This document shows positions 42,156 through 50,153 of a DNA stretch of 64,000 nt, in pieces. Both the position numbers and the translations under genes were made by a program. The DNA is taken from positions 1-64,000 of the forward strand of contig NZ_BOPC01000041.1 in the NCBI RefSeq assembly GCF_016863555.1. Direction: 5' to 3'. The notes under the pieces were generated by a model. It had not been told where the DNA came from. It worked only from the letters and a program-made list of their open reading frames with translations, and searched no databases. The DNA comes from Micromonospora qiuiae (GTDB taxonomy: Bacteria; Actinomycetota; Actinomycetes; Mycobacteriales; Micromonosporaceae). Position 1 is the first letter of the stretch, and the number at the start of each line of letters is the position of its first letter.

Positions 42156-43083
42156 GCACCACCCGTTCCACCTCGTCCACGGCCGCCAGCACCTCGTCGA
42201 CGGCGAGGGCGGCCATCGCCGGATGGCTACCTACCCCGTCCCAGCCCGGCCATACCCCCGGCCCTGCCCAGAGCACCCGGTGACGCCGGCGCTCCGGCGG
42301 CGGCCCCCATCGGCTCGGCGGTACCGGACCGAACAGCACCACCGAGGCGACCCGGTAGCCGGTGGCCAGATGCGCCACCCCGGTGTCCCCGCTGATCACC
42401 AAACGGGCACCCGCGACCAGGGCGGCCAACCGGCCGAGGTCGGTCCGCCCGGCCAGCACCGCGTCGGGCGGCAGCCCGGCGTCGGCGGCGACCCGCGCGC
42501 CGATCTCCCGCTCCCCCGCGCTGCCGGTCAGCACCACCCGGTGCCCCCGGGCCGTCAACTCCCCGGCCAGGGCCGCGTAGCGGACGGCCGGCCACCGCTT
42601 TGCAACGATCTTGGAGCCGGGATGCAGCACGGTGACGCCGGTGGGCACGTCACCGGGCTCCGGGCGGCGCAGGTCCAGGTCGGTCGGATCGGCCGGAATG
42701 CCGTACGCCGCCAGCAGCCGGCACCAGCGCGCCACCTCGTGCTCGTCGTCGTCCCACGGCGGCCCGTCGACGTGCCCGACATCGGCGTTGGCGAAGGCGA
42801 GCAGCCGGCCGGGCCGGGTGGCGGCGAGCAGCCGGTGCGAGTCCGGTCCCCGGCCGTGCAGGTTGACCGCGACCTCGACCGGGCCGGCGAGGCGCTCCAG
42901 CCGGTCCAGCCCTTCGGTCGGCAGCAGCCGGTCCACGCCGCCGACCAGCTCGACCAGCGGCCCCAGCCAGGCCGGCGTGGCGAGCACCAGTTCCCGCCCG
43001 GGGTAGGCCACCCGCAGCGCCCGCAGCGCCGGGACCGCGGTGGCGAGGTCACCGACGCCCAGGGCACGCAGGGCCAGGATCAC
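42130..43083 (-). CDS. Glycosyltransferase family 9 (heptosyltransferase-like)
   Basis: 317 residues, GT-B fold, GT9 family. ILALRALGVGDLATAVPALRAL matches the LPS heptosyltransferase N-terminus (RxxALGDxL), and the donor site TVLHPGSKIVAKRWP and ISGDTGVAHLATGYRVASVVLFGP are the GT9 hallmarks. LPS heptosyltransferases WaaC/WaaF use ADP-heptose, and this gene lies last in an ADP-heptose operon, so a heptosyl-transfer role is a fair inference. GTG 43083 overlaps the SDR stop. The 3' end overlaps the topoisomerase start by 26 bases. Confidence 0.9.
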   Translation of the reverse strand: MILALRALGVGDLATAVPALRALRVAYPGRELVLATPAWLGPLVELVGGVDRLLPTEGLDRLERLAGPVEVAVNLHGRGPDSHRLLAATRPGRLLAFANADVGHVDGPPWDDDEHEVARWCRLLAAYGIPADPTDLDLRRPEPGDVPTGVTVLHPGSKIVAKRWPAVRYAALAGELTARGHRVVLTGSAGEREIGARVAADAGLPPDAVLAGRTDLGRLAALVAGARLVISGDTGVAHLATGYRVASVVLFGPVPPSRWGPPPERRRHRVLWAGPGVWPGWDGVGSHPAMAALAVDEVLAAVDEVERVVRADRAVAA

Positions 43084-43766
43084 GGGTACGAAGTCTCCTC
43101 CTCGGCGCAGACCACCAGTTCCCGTACCGCGCAGCCAGCGGGCTGGGAGAGCGCGAACAGCACCGCGGCGGCGGTGTCCGCCGGGTCGTTGAGGACAGCG
43201 TCCGGCCCCGGGCGGTACCGGGCATCGCGGTCGTCGAAGAAGCCGGTACGCATCCCGCCCGGCACCAGCAGGGTGACGCCCACCCGGCCGGCCAGTTCGG
43301 CAGCGAGCGCCCGGGTGAACCCGACCACCCCGAACTTGGCCGCGCAGTAGGCCGTCGCGTCGCTGACCGCCTTCAAGCCCAGCGTGGAGGCCACCGTGAC
43401 GACGCTGCCCCGGGACGCCTCCAGGAACGGCAGGGCGGCCCGGATCACCGCCGCGGTGGCGAGCAGGTCCACCGCGACGATGCGGTCCCACGTCTCGCCG
43501 GGCACGTCGGCGAGCCGCCCGGGCACGTCGATGCCGGCCGCCGTGACCACGGCGTCCAGCCCGCCGACCCGCTCGACGAGCCGCCGGGTGGCCTCCTCCG
43601 CGCCCCGGGTGTCGGCCAGATCACACTCGATCCACGGCACCCCGTCGGCCGGTGGCCGCCGGTCCAGCACCAGCGGCCGGCCGCCGGTACCGGCCACCGC
43701 GGCGACCACCGCCGCGCCCAGGCCGCTGGACCCGCCGGTGACCAGCACGGTCCGCGCGCCGCTCAC
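43080..43766 (-). CDS. Short-chain dehydrogenase/reductase (classical SDR)
   Basis: 228 residues. Rossmann motif GGSSGLG near the N-terminus, DVPGR and the catalytic Ser-Tyr-Lys in VTVASTLGLKAV and ATAYCAAKFG. The fold is classical SDR (3-oxoacyl reductase-like), not the extended SDR of HldD epimerase, so it does not obviously perform the ADP-heptose epimerisation. It sits between the GT9 and HldE genes and could act on a sugar or lipid in the same pathway; the substrate is unknown. GTG 43766 has GGAGAG upstream. Confidence 0.88.
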   Translation of the reverse strand: MSGARTVLVTGGSSGLGAAVVAAVAGTGGRPLVLDRRPPADGVPWIECDLADTRGAEEATRRLVERVGGLDAVVTAAGIDVPGRLADVPGETWDRIVAVDLLATAAVIRAALPFLEASRGSVVTVASTLGLKAVSDATAYCAAKFGVVGFTRALAAELAGRVGVTLLVPGGMRTGFFDDRDARYRPGPDAVLNDPADTAAAVLFALSQPAGCAVRELVVCAEEETSYP

Positions 43767-43830
43767 GCCGGCTCTCCGCCGCGCCGCGGCACCGCCGCCC
43801 GGCCAGGGCGATCCACACACCGCTGCGCGC

Positions 43831-45267
43831 TCATCGGGCCACCTGCGCGTTCCGCCGGCCGGCCGTCGCGGCGATCATCTGGCTGGTGGAGCGCCCGTCC
43901 AGGTACGGCACCACCACGGTGTGCCCGCCCCAGCGGCGCAGGATCTCCGCCTCGGGCAGGGCGTCACCGTCACCGCCGCCGGTGGCGTAGTCCCCGCCCT
44001 TGACCCAGATGTCCGGCCGTAGCCAGGACAGCGCCGCCGCCGGCGTCGGCTCGTCGAAGATCATGACCGCGTCGACGCAGCTCAGCGCGGCCAGCAATCG
44101 GCTCCGGTCGTCCTGCCGCATGACCGGGCGGTCCGGGCCCTTCAGGCCGCTGACACTGGCGTCGGAGTTGAGGCACACCACCAGGCAGTCACCGAGTTGC
44201 CGGGCGGCCTGCAGAGTCGCCACGTGACCGGCGTGCAGCAGGTCGAAACAACCACCGGTGGCGACCACCGTCCCGCCGGCGGCCCGGACCCGGGCCACCA
44301 CGGAGGCGGCCGCGGACACCCCGACCCGGTCACCGGCCACCGCGGCATGCACCGCGTGCGGCACCCGGCGCACGGCCGGCGGCAAAGCGCTCGCCACCCC
44401 CCCGTCCGCCACGTACGCGGAGGCGTCGGCCACCGCCTCCTGCACCGCCTCGGAGACCACCGCCCCACGGGCCAGAGCGAGCCCCGCGGTGGCGGCGAAG
44501 CGGTCCCCGGCACCGCAGGTGTCCCCGTCGGCGGCGAACGGGGCAGGCACCATCAGCGGGGTCGATCCGGCGTGGCTGAGCAGCGCGCCGTCGGCGCCCA
44601 GCGTCACCGCGACCGCACCCGCCCGCCATCGCCGCCGAAGCCGCTCGGCGCACTCGGTGGCCGTGGCCAGCCGGGTGGCGGCGGCCGGCACCTCCACCAA
44701 CTCCCGCACCTCCGCCTCGTTCGGGGTGACCAGGTGCACTCCCGGCACCGCCGCCGGCCCGCGCGGATGCGGATCCCAGACCAGTGGGGCCCGGGTCGCC
44801 GCCATGGCCACCCGCAGCGCCGGCTGGCGTGCCACCCCCCGGCCGTAGTCGCTGACCAGCAGCACCGACGCCTGCTCGATGATCCGCAGCACCGCCTCGG
44901 CGGGCTCCCCGGGCTCGCTGGCGCCACCGCCCCGGTCGTGCCGCAGCAGCACCCGGCCCCCGGCCCGCAGCCGGATCTTCTCCGGAGTGGCCCCGGCCAG
45001 CGGCAACGGATACACCTGCACCCCCGCGGCGGCCAGCAGCACGCCCAGCCGGGCTCCGCCCGCGTCGTCGGCCAGCGCGGTGACCAGCACCACCTCGACG
45101 CCGTGCTGCGCGGCGAAGATGGCGGCGAGTCCGGCGCCGCCGGGCCGGTCGACGTGCGCCATCTCGTCGAGCACCGGTGCCGGCGAGTCGGGGCAGAGCC
45201 GGTTGACCATGCCCTCGACGTCCCGGTCGAGCAGGGTGTCGCCAACCACCACCACGGGTCCCGTCAC
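43831..45267 (-). CDS. hldE: Bifunctional HldE: heptose 7-phosphate kinase / heptose 1-phosphate adenylyltransferase
   Basis: 478 residues, two domains. Residues 1-310 are a PfkB-type kinase with the NRLCPDSPAPVL and GGAGLAAIFAAQHG regions and the anion-hole GDTCGAGDRF. Residues 330-478 are a cytidylyltransferase-like domain with GCFDLLHAGHVATLQAAR (HxGH) and the GRSTS motif. It converts D-glycero-D-manno-heptose 7-phosphate to the 1,7-bisphosphate and, after GmhB, adenylates the 1-phosphate to ADP-heptose. GTG 45267 has GAGGAGGAAG upstream. Confidence 0.93.
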   Translation of the reverse strand: MTGPVVVVGDTLLDRDVEGMVNRLCPDSPAPVLDEMAHVDRPGGAGLAAIFAAQHGVEVVLVTALADDAGGARLGVLLAAAGVQVYPLPLAGATPEKIRLRAGGRVLLRHDRGGGASEPGEPAEAVLRIIEQASVLLVSDYGRGVARQPALRVAMAATRAPLVWDPHPRGPAAVPGVHLVTPNEAEVRELVEVPAAATRLATATECAERLRRRWRAGAVAVTLGADGALLSHAGSTPLMVPAPFAADGDTCGAGDRFAATAGLALARGAVVSEAVQEAVADASAYVADGGVASALPPAVRRVPHAVHAAVAGDRVGVSAAASVVARVRAAGGTVVATGGCFDLLHAGHVATLQAARQLGDCLVVCLNSDASVSGLKGPDRPVMRQDDRSRLLAALSCVDAVMIFDEPTPAAALSWLRPDIWVKGGDYATGGGDGDALPEAEILRRWGGHTVVVPYLDGRSTSQMIAATAGRRNAQVAR

Positions 45268-45277
45268 GCCTTCCTCC

Positions 45278-45949
45278 TCACGCCTCGACCGGTCGGCTGG
45301 CGCCACCGTCCAGCACCACCTCGACCCCGGCCCGCACCGGTCCAGCGGCCGGCGCGGCCGGGACCGTCGATTCGAGGTTCTCCGGCAGCGCCTGTTCGAC
45401 GTACTCGCAGAGCAGGTGACTGGAGACCAGGTGCAGCTCCTGGACGACCTGGCTGTCCGGTGACTCCACGGCCAGCACCTCGTGGCAGGCGTCGGCGAGC
45501 GGATTCGGGGCCGGCCCGGTGAGGGCCCAGCAGCGCAGCCCGACATCCCGCCCCGCCCGCGCGGCGGCGAGCAGGTTGCCGCTGCCGCCGCTGGTGGAGA
45601 GCAGCAGCAGCACGTCGTCGCGGCGGCCGTGGGCGCGGACCTGGCGGGCGAAGACCTCGTCGTAGCCGTAGTCGTTGCCGATCGCGGTCAGCGCCGAGGT
45701 CTCGGCGTGCAGCGCGATGGCGGACAGCGGCTGGCGGTCGTCGCGGAGCTTGCCGACCAGTTCGGCGGTGAGGTGCTGCGCCTCGGCGGCGCTGCCGCCG
45801 TTGCCGGCCACCAACAGCCGGCCGCCGGCGGTGAGCCGACGCGCCAGCGTGGCGCCCCAGCGGGCGAGCAGCGGCTCGCACCGCCGGTACGGCGGCAGCG
45901 CCGCCGCCAGCTGCGCCAGGTGCTCCTCCAGCAGGGTCGGCGCCGGCAT
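45278..45949 (-). CDS. gmhA: Phosphoheptose isomerase GmhA (SIS domain)
   Basis: 223 residues. The SIS fold carries GNGGSAAEAQHLTAELVGK and STSGGSGNLLAAARAG, diagnostic for sedoheptulose 7-phosphate isomerases, plus the late Q-E-x-H motif (VVQELHLVSSHLLCEYVE). It makes D-glycero-D-manno-heptose 7-phosphate from sedoheptulose 7-phosphate. A C-terminal extension of about 30 residues is unusual. The ATG overlaps the GT4 stop by one base, and the HldE gene follows after 10 bases. Confidence 0.93.
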   Translation of the reverse strand: MPAPTLLEEHLAQLAAALPPYRRCEPLLARWGATLARRLTAGGRLLVAGNGGSAAEAQHLTAELVGKLRDDRQPLSAIALHAETSALTAIGNDYGYDEVFARQVRAHGRRDDVLLLLSTSGGSGNLLAAARAGRDVGLRCWALTGPAPNPLADACHEVLAVESPDSQVVQELHLVSSHLLCEYVEQALPENLESTVPAAPAAGPVRAGVEVVLDGGASRPVEA

Positions 45950-47166
45950 CAGGCCACCACTCGGCTCGGCCGGTGCACGGCGGCCACCTCGTCGTAGACC
46001 TCGGCGAGCCGCTCGGCGGTGACCGTCCAGGAGTAGTGCTGCCGGGCCCGGGCGCGGGCCGCGCCCGCGTAGGCGAACCGTCGGATCCGGTCGTCGAGCA
46101 GCCGCTGCAGCGCCTGGCCCAACGCCCTCGGGTCCCGGGCCGGCACCAGATCCCCGGTCACGCCGTCGACCACCGTGTCACGCAGCCCGCCGACGGCGGT
46201 GGCCACCACGGGCACCCCGCACGCCATCGCCTCCAGCGGAGTCAGACCGAACGGCTCGTACCAGGGTGCGGCGACCAGGACGTCCGCCGAGCGGTACCAG
46301 CGGCCCATCTCCTCGCGGGGCACCGCGCCGACCAGGCGGACCCGGTCGGCCACGCCGCAGCTGCCGGCCAGGGCGCGCAGCCGACGGGCGTACGGGTCGG
46401 TCTCCAGCAGGCCGGCCGGCGGGCCGCCCACCACCACGCACTCCGCGTCGGGTACGTGCGTCATGGCCCGCACCACGGTCTGAAAGCCCTTGCGTTCGAC
46501 CAACCGGCCGACGGTGAGGATCCGGGCCCGTCCGGGTTCCCGTTCGGCGGCCGGTCCGAGCGGGGCGAAGGTGCCCAGATTGACCCCGGACGGGATGACC
46601 GTGATCCGGGACCGGGACACCCCCATCCGGACCAGCTCGCCGACCTCGTCGCGGCACTGGGCGATCACCCGGTCGACCGTACGGCCCAACTGGAGCTCGT
46701 AGCTGATTCGCCGGGCCGGGCTGGTGTCCTGCACGCCCTGGTGGCGACGCTTGACCGTGCCCAGCGCGTGGTACGTCTGCACCACCGGTATCCCGGTCTG
46801 CCGGCTGGCCTCCAGCGCGGCCAGCCCGCTCATCCAGAAGTGCGCGTGGATCACCTCGGGTGCCCAGTCCCCGCCCCGCCAGCGGTCCAACAGCCATGCG
46901 CTGAACGGCGGCATGTGCGGCAGCAGAGCATCCTTGGCGACCGGCTCGGCGGGACCGGCCGCCACGTGCACCACGTCGTAGCCGTCCGGGCTGCGTACGG
47001 TCACCGGCAGGTCGACCGCGTCGCGGCGGGTGTAGACGCGTACGTCGTGCCCGGCGGCGGCGAGCGCGGCGGAGAGTTCCGCGACGTGCGTGTTCTGGCC
47101 GCCGGCGTCCTCTCCACCGAGGATGGCGAGCGGGCTGGCGTGCTCCGAGATCATCGCTATGCGCAT
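45949..47166 (-). CDS. Glycosyltransferase family 4
   Basis: 405 residues, GT-B fold. MRIAMISEHASPLAILGGEDAGGQNTH is typical of MshA/sucrose-phosphate-synthase-like GT4 enzymes (GGxxVH acceptor loop). The donor site has the E-x7-E motif in YEPFGLTPLEAMACGVPVVA, and IPSGVNLGTF and VGRLVERKGF are intact. Substrates unknown; in context it adds a sugar to the heptose-containing product. ATG 47166 has GAGGAGGAAG upstream and overlaps the preceding gene by 10 bases. Confidence 0.9.
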   Translation of the reverse strand: MRIAMISEHASPLAILGGEDAGGQNTHVAELSAALAAAGHDVRVYTRRDAVDLPVTVRSPDGYDVVHVAAGPAEPVAKDALLPHMPPFSAWLLDRWRGGDWAPEVIHAHFWMSGLAALEASRQTGIPVVQTYHALGTVKRRHQGVQDTSPARRISYELQLGRTVDRVIAQCRDEVGELVRMGVSRSRITVIPSGVNLGTFAPLGPAAEREPGRARILTVGRLVERKGFQTVVRAMTHVPDAECVVVGGPPAGLLETDPYARRLRALAGSCGVADRVRLVGAVPREEMGRWYRSADVLVAAPWYEPFGLTPLEAMACGVPVVATAVGGLRDTVVDGVTGDLVPARDPRALGQALQRLLDDRIRRFAYAGAARARARQHYSWTVTAERLAEVYDEVAAVHRPSRVVA

Positions 47167-48128
47167 ACTTCCTCCTCCAGGAGCCGGTCCCAGTCGGCGA
47201 GGAAACGGTCGAGGCCGTAGCGTTCGCGGGCGGCGGCGCGGGCCTGTGCACCCGCCCGCCGCGCCCGGTCCGGTTCGGCGACGAGCCGCCCAGCGGCCGC
47301 CAGCAGGGCGTCGACCCGGGTGGACAGGGCACCGGCATCGGGCGGGACCGCCATCACCGCCTCGGTGGTGGCCAGCGCCACCACCGGCATGCCGATGCTC
47401 ATCGCCTCGATCAGGCTCAACCCGAGCGAGGTCCACCGGCACAGGTGCAGGTACGCCCGCCGCCTGGCCAGCTCGGCGTGCATCCGATGCTGCGGCACGT
47501 CGTCATGGCTGATCAGCCGGTCTGCGGGCAGCCCGAGCTGTTCGGCCAGCCCGGTCACTTTCAGGCCGAAGACGTCCAGCGGGGCGATCTCGGCGAACCG
47601 GGGCAGCAGATCGGTGCCGGTGACCCGCCACCGGCGTACCGGCTCGTTGATCACCACAGCCAGCCGGTCCAGCTCACCGGTGTAGGCCACGGCCGGTGGC
47701 ACGATGCCGTGGTCGATGACGGTGGTCCGGGTCGAGCCGGTGTCCCAGAAAAGTTCGTTGAACGCGGTCACGTGGGCGATGAGCAGGTCGTCCCGGTCGG
47801 CCATCGGGTGGCGGCTGTGCGGGACGTCGCCGTCCTTCGGGGTGTTGTGCTCCACGTAGATCGCCGGCAGGTCCCGGCCCGGGCGGCGGCCGAGCCACTC
47901 GGCCGCCAGGTCGATCTCTTCGGGGCGTTGCAGGATGACCACGTCGACCTCGGCGCTGCGCAGCTGCTCGGGGCTGATCTCGGCCGCGCTCTCCGGCCAG
48001 GTGTAGGTGCGCGCGCGGCCGAGGCCGTACGGACCCCGGTCCGGGGTGGCCGGCACCAGGTAGCGGTGCTTGCCGTGCACGAACGAGGTGGTCCAGGAGC
48101 CGTGCACGTGCCAGAGGAGGATGTTCAT
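47157..48128 (-). CDS. Glycosyltransferase (GT4-like), 323 residues
   Basis: NILLWHVHGSWTTSFVHGKH is a distinctive N-terminus; later LAHVTAFNE-like and WRVTGTDLLPRF regions precede a GT-B donor domain with TSLGLSLIEAMSIGMPVVAL (E-x7-E-like). The N-terminal half lacks a GGxxxH acceptor loop, so the acceptor is unusual. Homologues in related actinobacteria are annotated only as glycosyltransferase. GGGAGG precedes the ATG; it overlaps the downstream GT4 start by 10 bases and the fused phosphatase stop by four. Confidence 0.82.
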   Translation of the reverse strand: MNILLWHVHGSWTTSFVHGKHRYLVPATPDRGPYGLGRARTYTWPESAAEISPEQLRSAEVDVVILQRPEEIDLAAEWLGRRPGRDLPAIYVEHNTPKDGDVPHSRHPMADRDDLLIAHVTAFNELFWDTGSTRTTVIDHGIVPPAVAYTGELDRLAVVINEPVRRWRVTGTDLLPRFAEIAPLDVFGLKVTGLAEQLGLPADRLISHDDVPQHRMHAELARRRAYLHLCRWTSLGLSLIEAMSIGMPVVALATTEAVMAVPPDAGALSTRVDALLAAAGRLVAEPDRARRAGAQARAAARERYGLDRFLADWDRLLEEEVCA

Positions 48129-49876
48129 CGTTTCCTCCCACCGCTGGCGGGCACCGGCGGCGCGGCCCGCGACACCGTGCCGAGCAGGGCCGCCGGGCGA
48201 CGCGCCGGCGGTACGCCCAGCAGCCGCAGGGCGTCGAGAACCGTGTCCGGCTCGACGCCGCCCAGGCAGGGGTGGCCGGGCACCGGGCAGTGCGCGGCAC
48301 GGGTGTCGCGGCAGGCGGCCGTGGCGTCTCCCAGGCGTACCGTCGGCACCCGCCACGGTCCCCACTGCCCGAACGGGACGGTGGGAGCGAAGAGGCTGAC
48401 CACCGGCACGCCGTGCGCGGCGGCCAGGTGCGCCGGGCCGGTGTTGCCGACCACCACCGCGGCGGCGGCGGCCACCACCGCGGAGAGCTCGGCCAGCCCG
48501 GTACCGCCGCCCAGGTCCACGGCGTGCCGGCCGGCGACCCGGGCGGTGAGATCGCGCTCCTGCGGGCCACCGGTGACGACCACGCGGTGCCCGGCGGCGG
48601 TCAACCGCCGGGCGATCCGCTCGGCCACCTCCGGCGGGCAGCCCCGGGCCGGCGCGGCCGACCCGGGATGCAGCACCACGTACCCCGGATCACCTGCCTG
48701 CGCCGGAGGTGACGGCACCGGACGCAATCGAAGGCACGGCTCGTCACCGGCGGGCAGCGCGTAGCCGGCGGCGGCAGCCAACGACAGGGCGCGTTCGGCC
48801 TCGGGGACTCCGGCCGGCACCCGGTGCCGTACGTCCAGCAAGCTGCCCGGGTAGTCGTCGCTGATCGCGGCGATCCGTCCGATACCGGCCATCCGCAGCA
48901 GCAGCGCCAACGGCAGCGGCGACTGGTGGAACGAGGTGAAGACGACCGCCTCGTCGGCGGCGACGGCGGCGAGCCGGGTGGTCAGCGCCGCCAGCTGAGC
49001 CGGATCGACCGGCCCGGGCATCGGGTCGATCCACGGCAGCGCGTGCTCGACCACCTCGTCGACGCCGGGCAGCAGTTCGGCGGCGGCCCGGCCGCGCGGG
49101 CCGCAGAGCAGCACCACCCGGTCCGCCCCGGCCGCGACCGCCCGGATGCCCGGCCCGGTCACCAACACGTCTCCCGTCGAGTCCGACCGCACCACCAGCA
49201 CTGTCCGCTTTCCGCCGGCACGGGTCCCGGCGGGGGCCCGGAGCCTGTCGGGCGGCGCCGAAGCCGGTCGCAGCGCATCCCGGCGACGCAGCAGTTCCAC
49301 AACCGCCGACGGCAGGTCGCCGGCCACCCAGGGCGCGGCGGCGATCTCCTCGGCCCGGGTCACCGGCGTCGGCACCAGAAGGCCCGCGGCACCGGCGGCC
49401 AGCGCGGCCGTGACATCGCGTCCGATGTCGCCGATCAGCACGCAGCGGGCGGGCACGGTACCCAGCGCCTTGGCGGCGGCGTGCACCAGCCCCGGCGCCG
49501 GCTTACGGCAGGCACAGCCATCCCCGTCGTCGTGCGGGCACACCTGCCAGGAGTCGAACGGGCCGAGCAGAGCGTCGATCCGGCGGTGCACCCGATCCAG
49601 TTGCCGCTCGGTGAACAGGCCCCGGGCGAGCCCCGACTGGTTGGTCACCACGGCGAGCTTGAAGCCGGCCGCCCTCAGCCGGTCCAGGGCGGAGCGAGCC
49701 CCCGGCATGGGGCGGACCTTGTCCGGATCGCCGTTGTACGGCACGTCCTCGATGAGGGTGCCATCCCGGTCCAGCAGGACCGCGTCGAACAGGACCGGCC
49801 CCGATCCGGCCTGGCCGGCAGCGGCCAGCACCCCGGCTGACCTGCGCTGATCCGGCTCCCCATGGTCCTGTCGCAC
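48125..49876 (-). CDS. GmhB-type HAD phosphatase fused to GT9 glycosyltransferase
   Basis: 583 residues, two enzymes. Residues 30-190: a HAD phosphatase of the GmhB/HisB-N class with LLDRDGTLIEDVPYNGDP, VVTNQSGLARG, the zinc-type CPHDDGDGCACRKP and IGDIGRDV; it would remove the 7-phosphate of heptose 1,7-bisphosphate. Residues 225-560: a GT9 domain with VLVVRSDSTGDVLVTGPGIRA, VLHPGSAAPARG and VVGNTGPAHLAAAHGVPVVSLF. Start GTG 49876 is the first in frame near the HAD fold; the ribosome-binding site is weak. It is first gene of the heptose operon. Confidence 0.9.
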   Translation of the reverse strand: MRQDHGEPDQRRSAGVLAAAGQAGSGPVLFDAVLLDRDGTLIEDVPYNGDPDKVRPMPGARSALDRLRAAGFKLAVVTNQSGLARGLFTERQLDRVHRRIDALLGPFDSWQVCPHDDGDGCACRKPAPGLVHAAAKALGTVPARCVLIGDIGRDVTAALAAGAAGLLVPTPVTRAEEIAAAPWVAGDLPSAVVELLRRRDALRPASAPPDRLRAPAGTRAGGKRTVLVVRSDSTGDVLVTGPGIRAVAAGADRVVLLCGPRGRAAAELLPGVDEVVEHALPWIDPMPGPVDPAQLAALTTRLAAVAADEAVVFTSFHQSPLPLALLLRMAGIGRIAAISDDYPGSLLDVRHRVPAGVPEAERALSLAAAAGYALPAGDEPCLRLRPVPSPPAQAGDPGYVVLHPGSAAPARGCPPEVAERIARRLTAAGHRVVVTGGPQERDLTARVAGRHAVDLGGGTGLAELSAVVAAAAAVVVGNTGPAHLAAAHGVPVVSLFAPTVPFGQWGPWRVPTVRLGDATAACRDTRAAHCPVPGHPCLGGVEPDTVLDALRLLGVPPARRPAALLGTVSRAAPPVPASGGRKR

Positions 49877-50112
49877 GGGCGGCGGGTTCCCGGCGCCCAG
49901 GGGAGTAAACGTCGGCCGCGGCGCGGTGGGCGTCGACCGCGCGTCGGCACCCCACGGACGCCGCCGCGGTGGCCTTACCCACGGCCCCGGAGAAGCTAAC
50001 CCGCCCGAGCGGTTAGCCGAGACCGGGGCGAGGGTAGGGCGAAGACGGCGCACTGACGACGCCGCCACGACGGGGCAGTGGGAGCCATTTCCCCCCGGAA
50101 GGGACAACTGGC

Positions 50113-50118
50113 TACGCT
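50113..50118 (+). promoter_or_regulatory. Putative -10 box for the ppm1-like gene
   Basis: TACGCT at 50113-50118, with a leader of about 30 bases containing GAGGA before the ATG at 50154. It lies in the 277-base gap shared with the divergent heptose operon. Confidence 0.35.
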
Positions 50119-50153
50119 CTGGGGGACCCTTTCCGCCGACCGAGGATGTCCCC

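Noticed and set aside
43080-43766. Assigning the SDR as HldD (ADP-heptose epimerase)
   Set aside because: Length and motifs fit classical SDR (Ser, Tyr, Lys with YCAAK), not the longer extended-SDR HldD with its TGxxGxxG and YxxxK layout.
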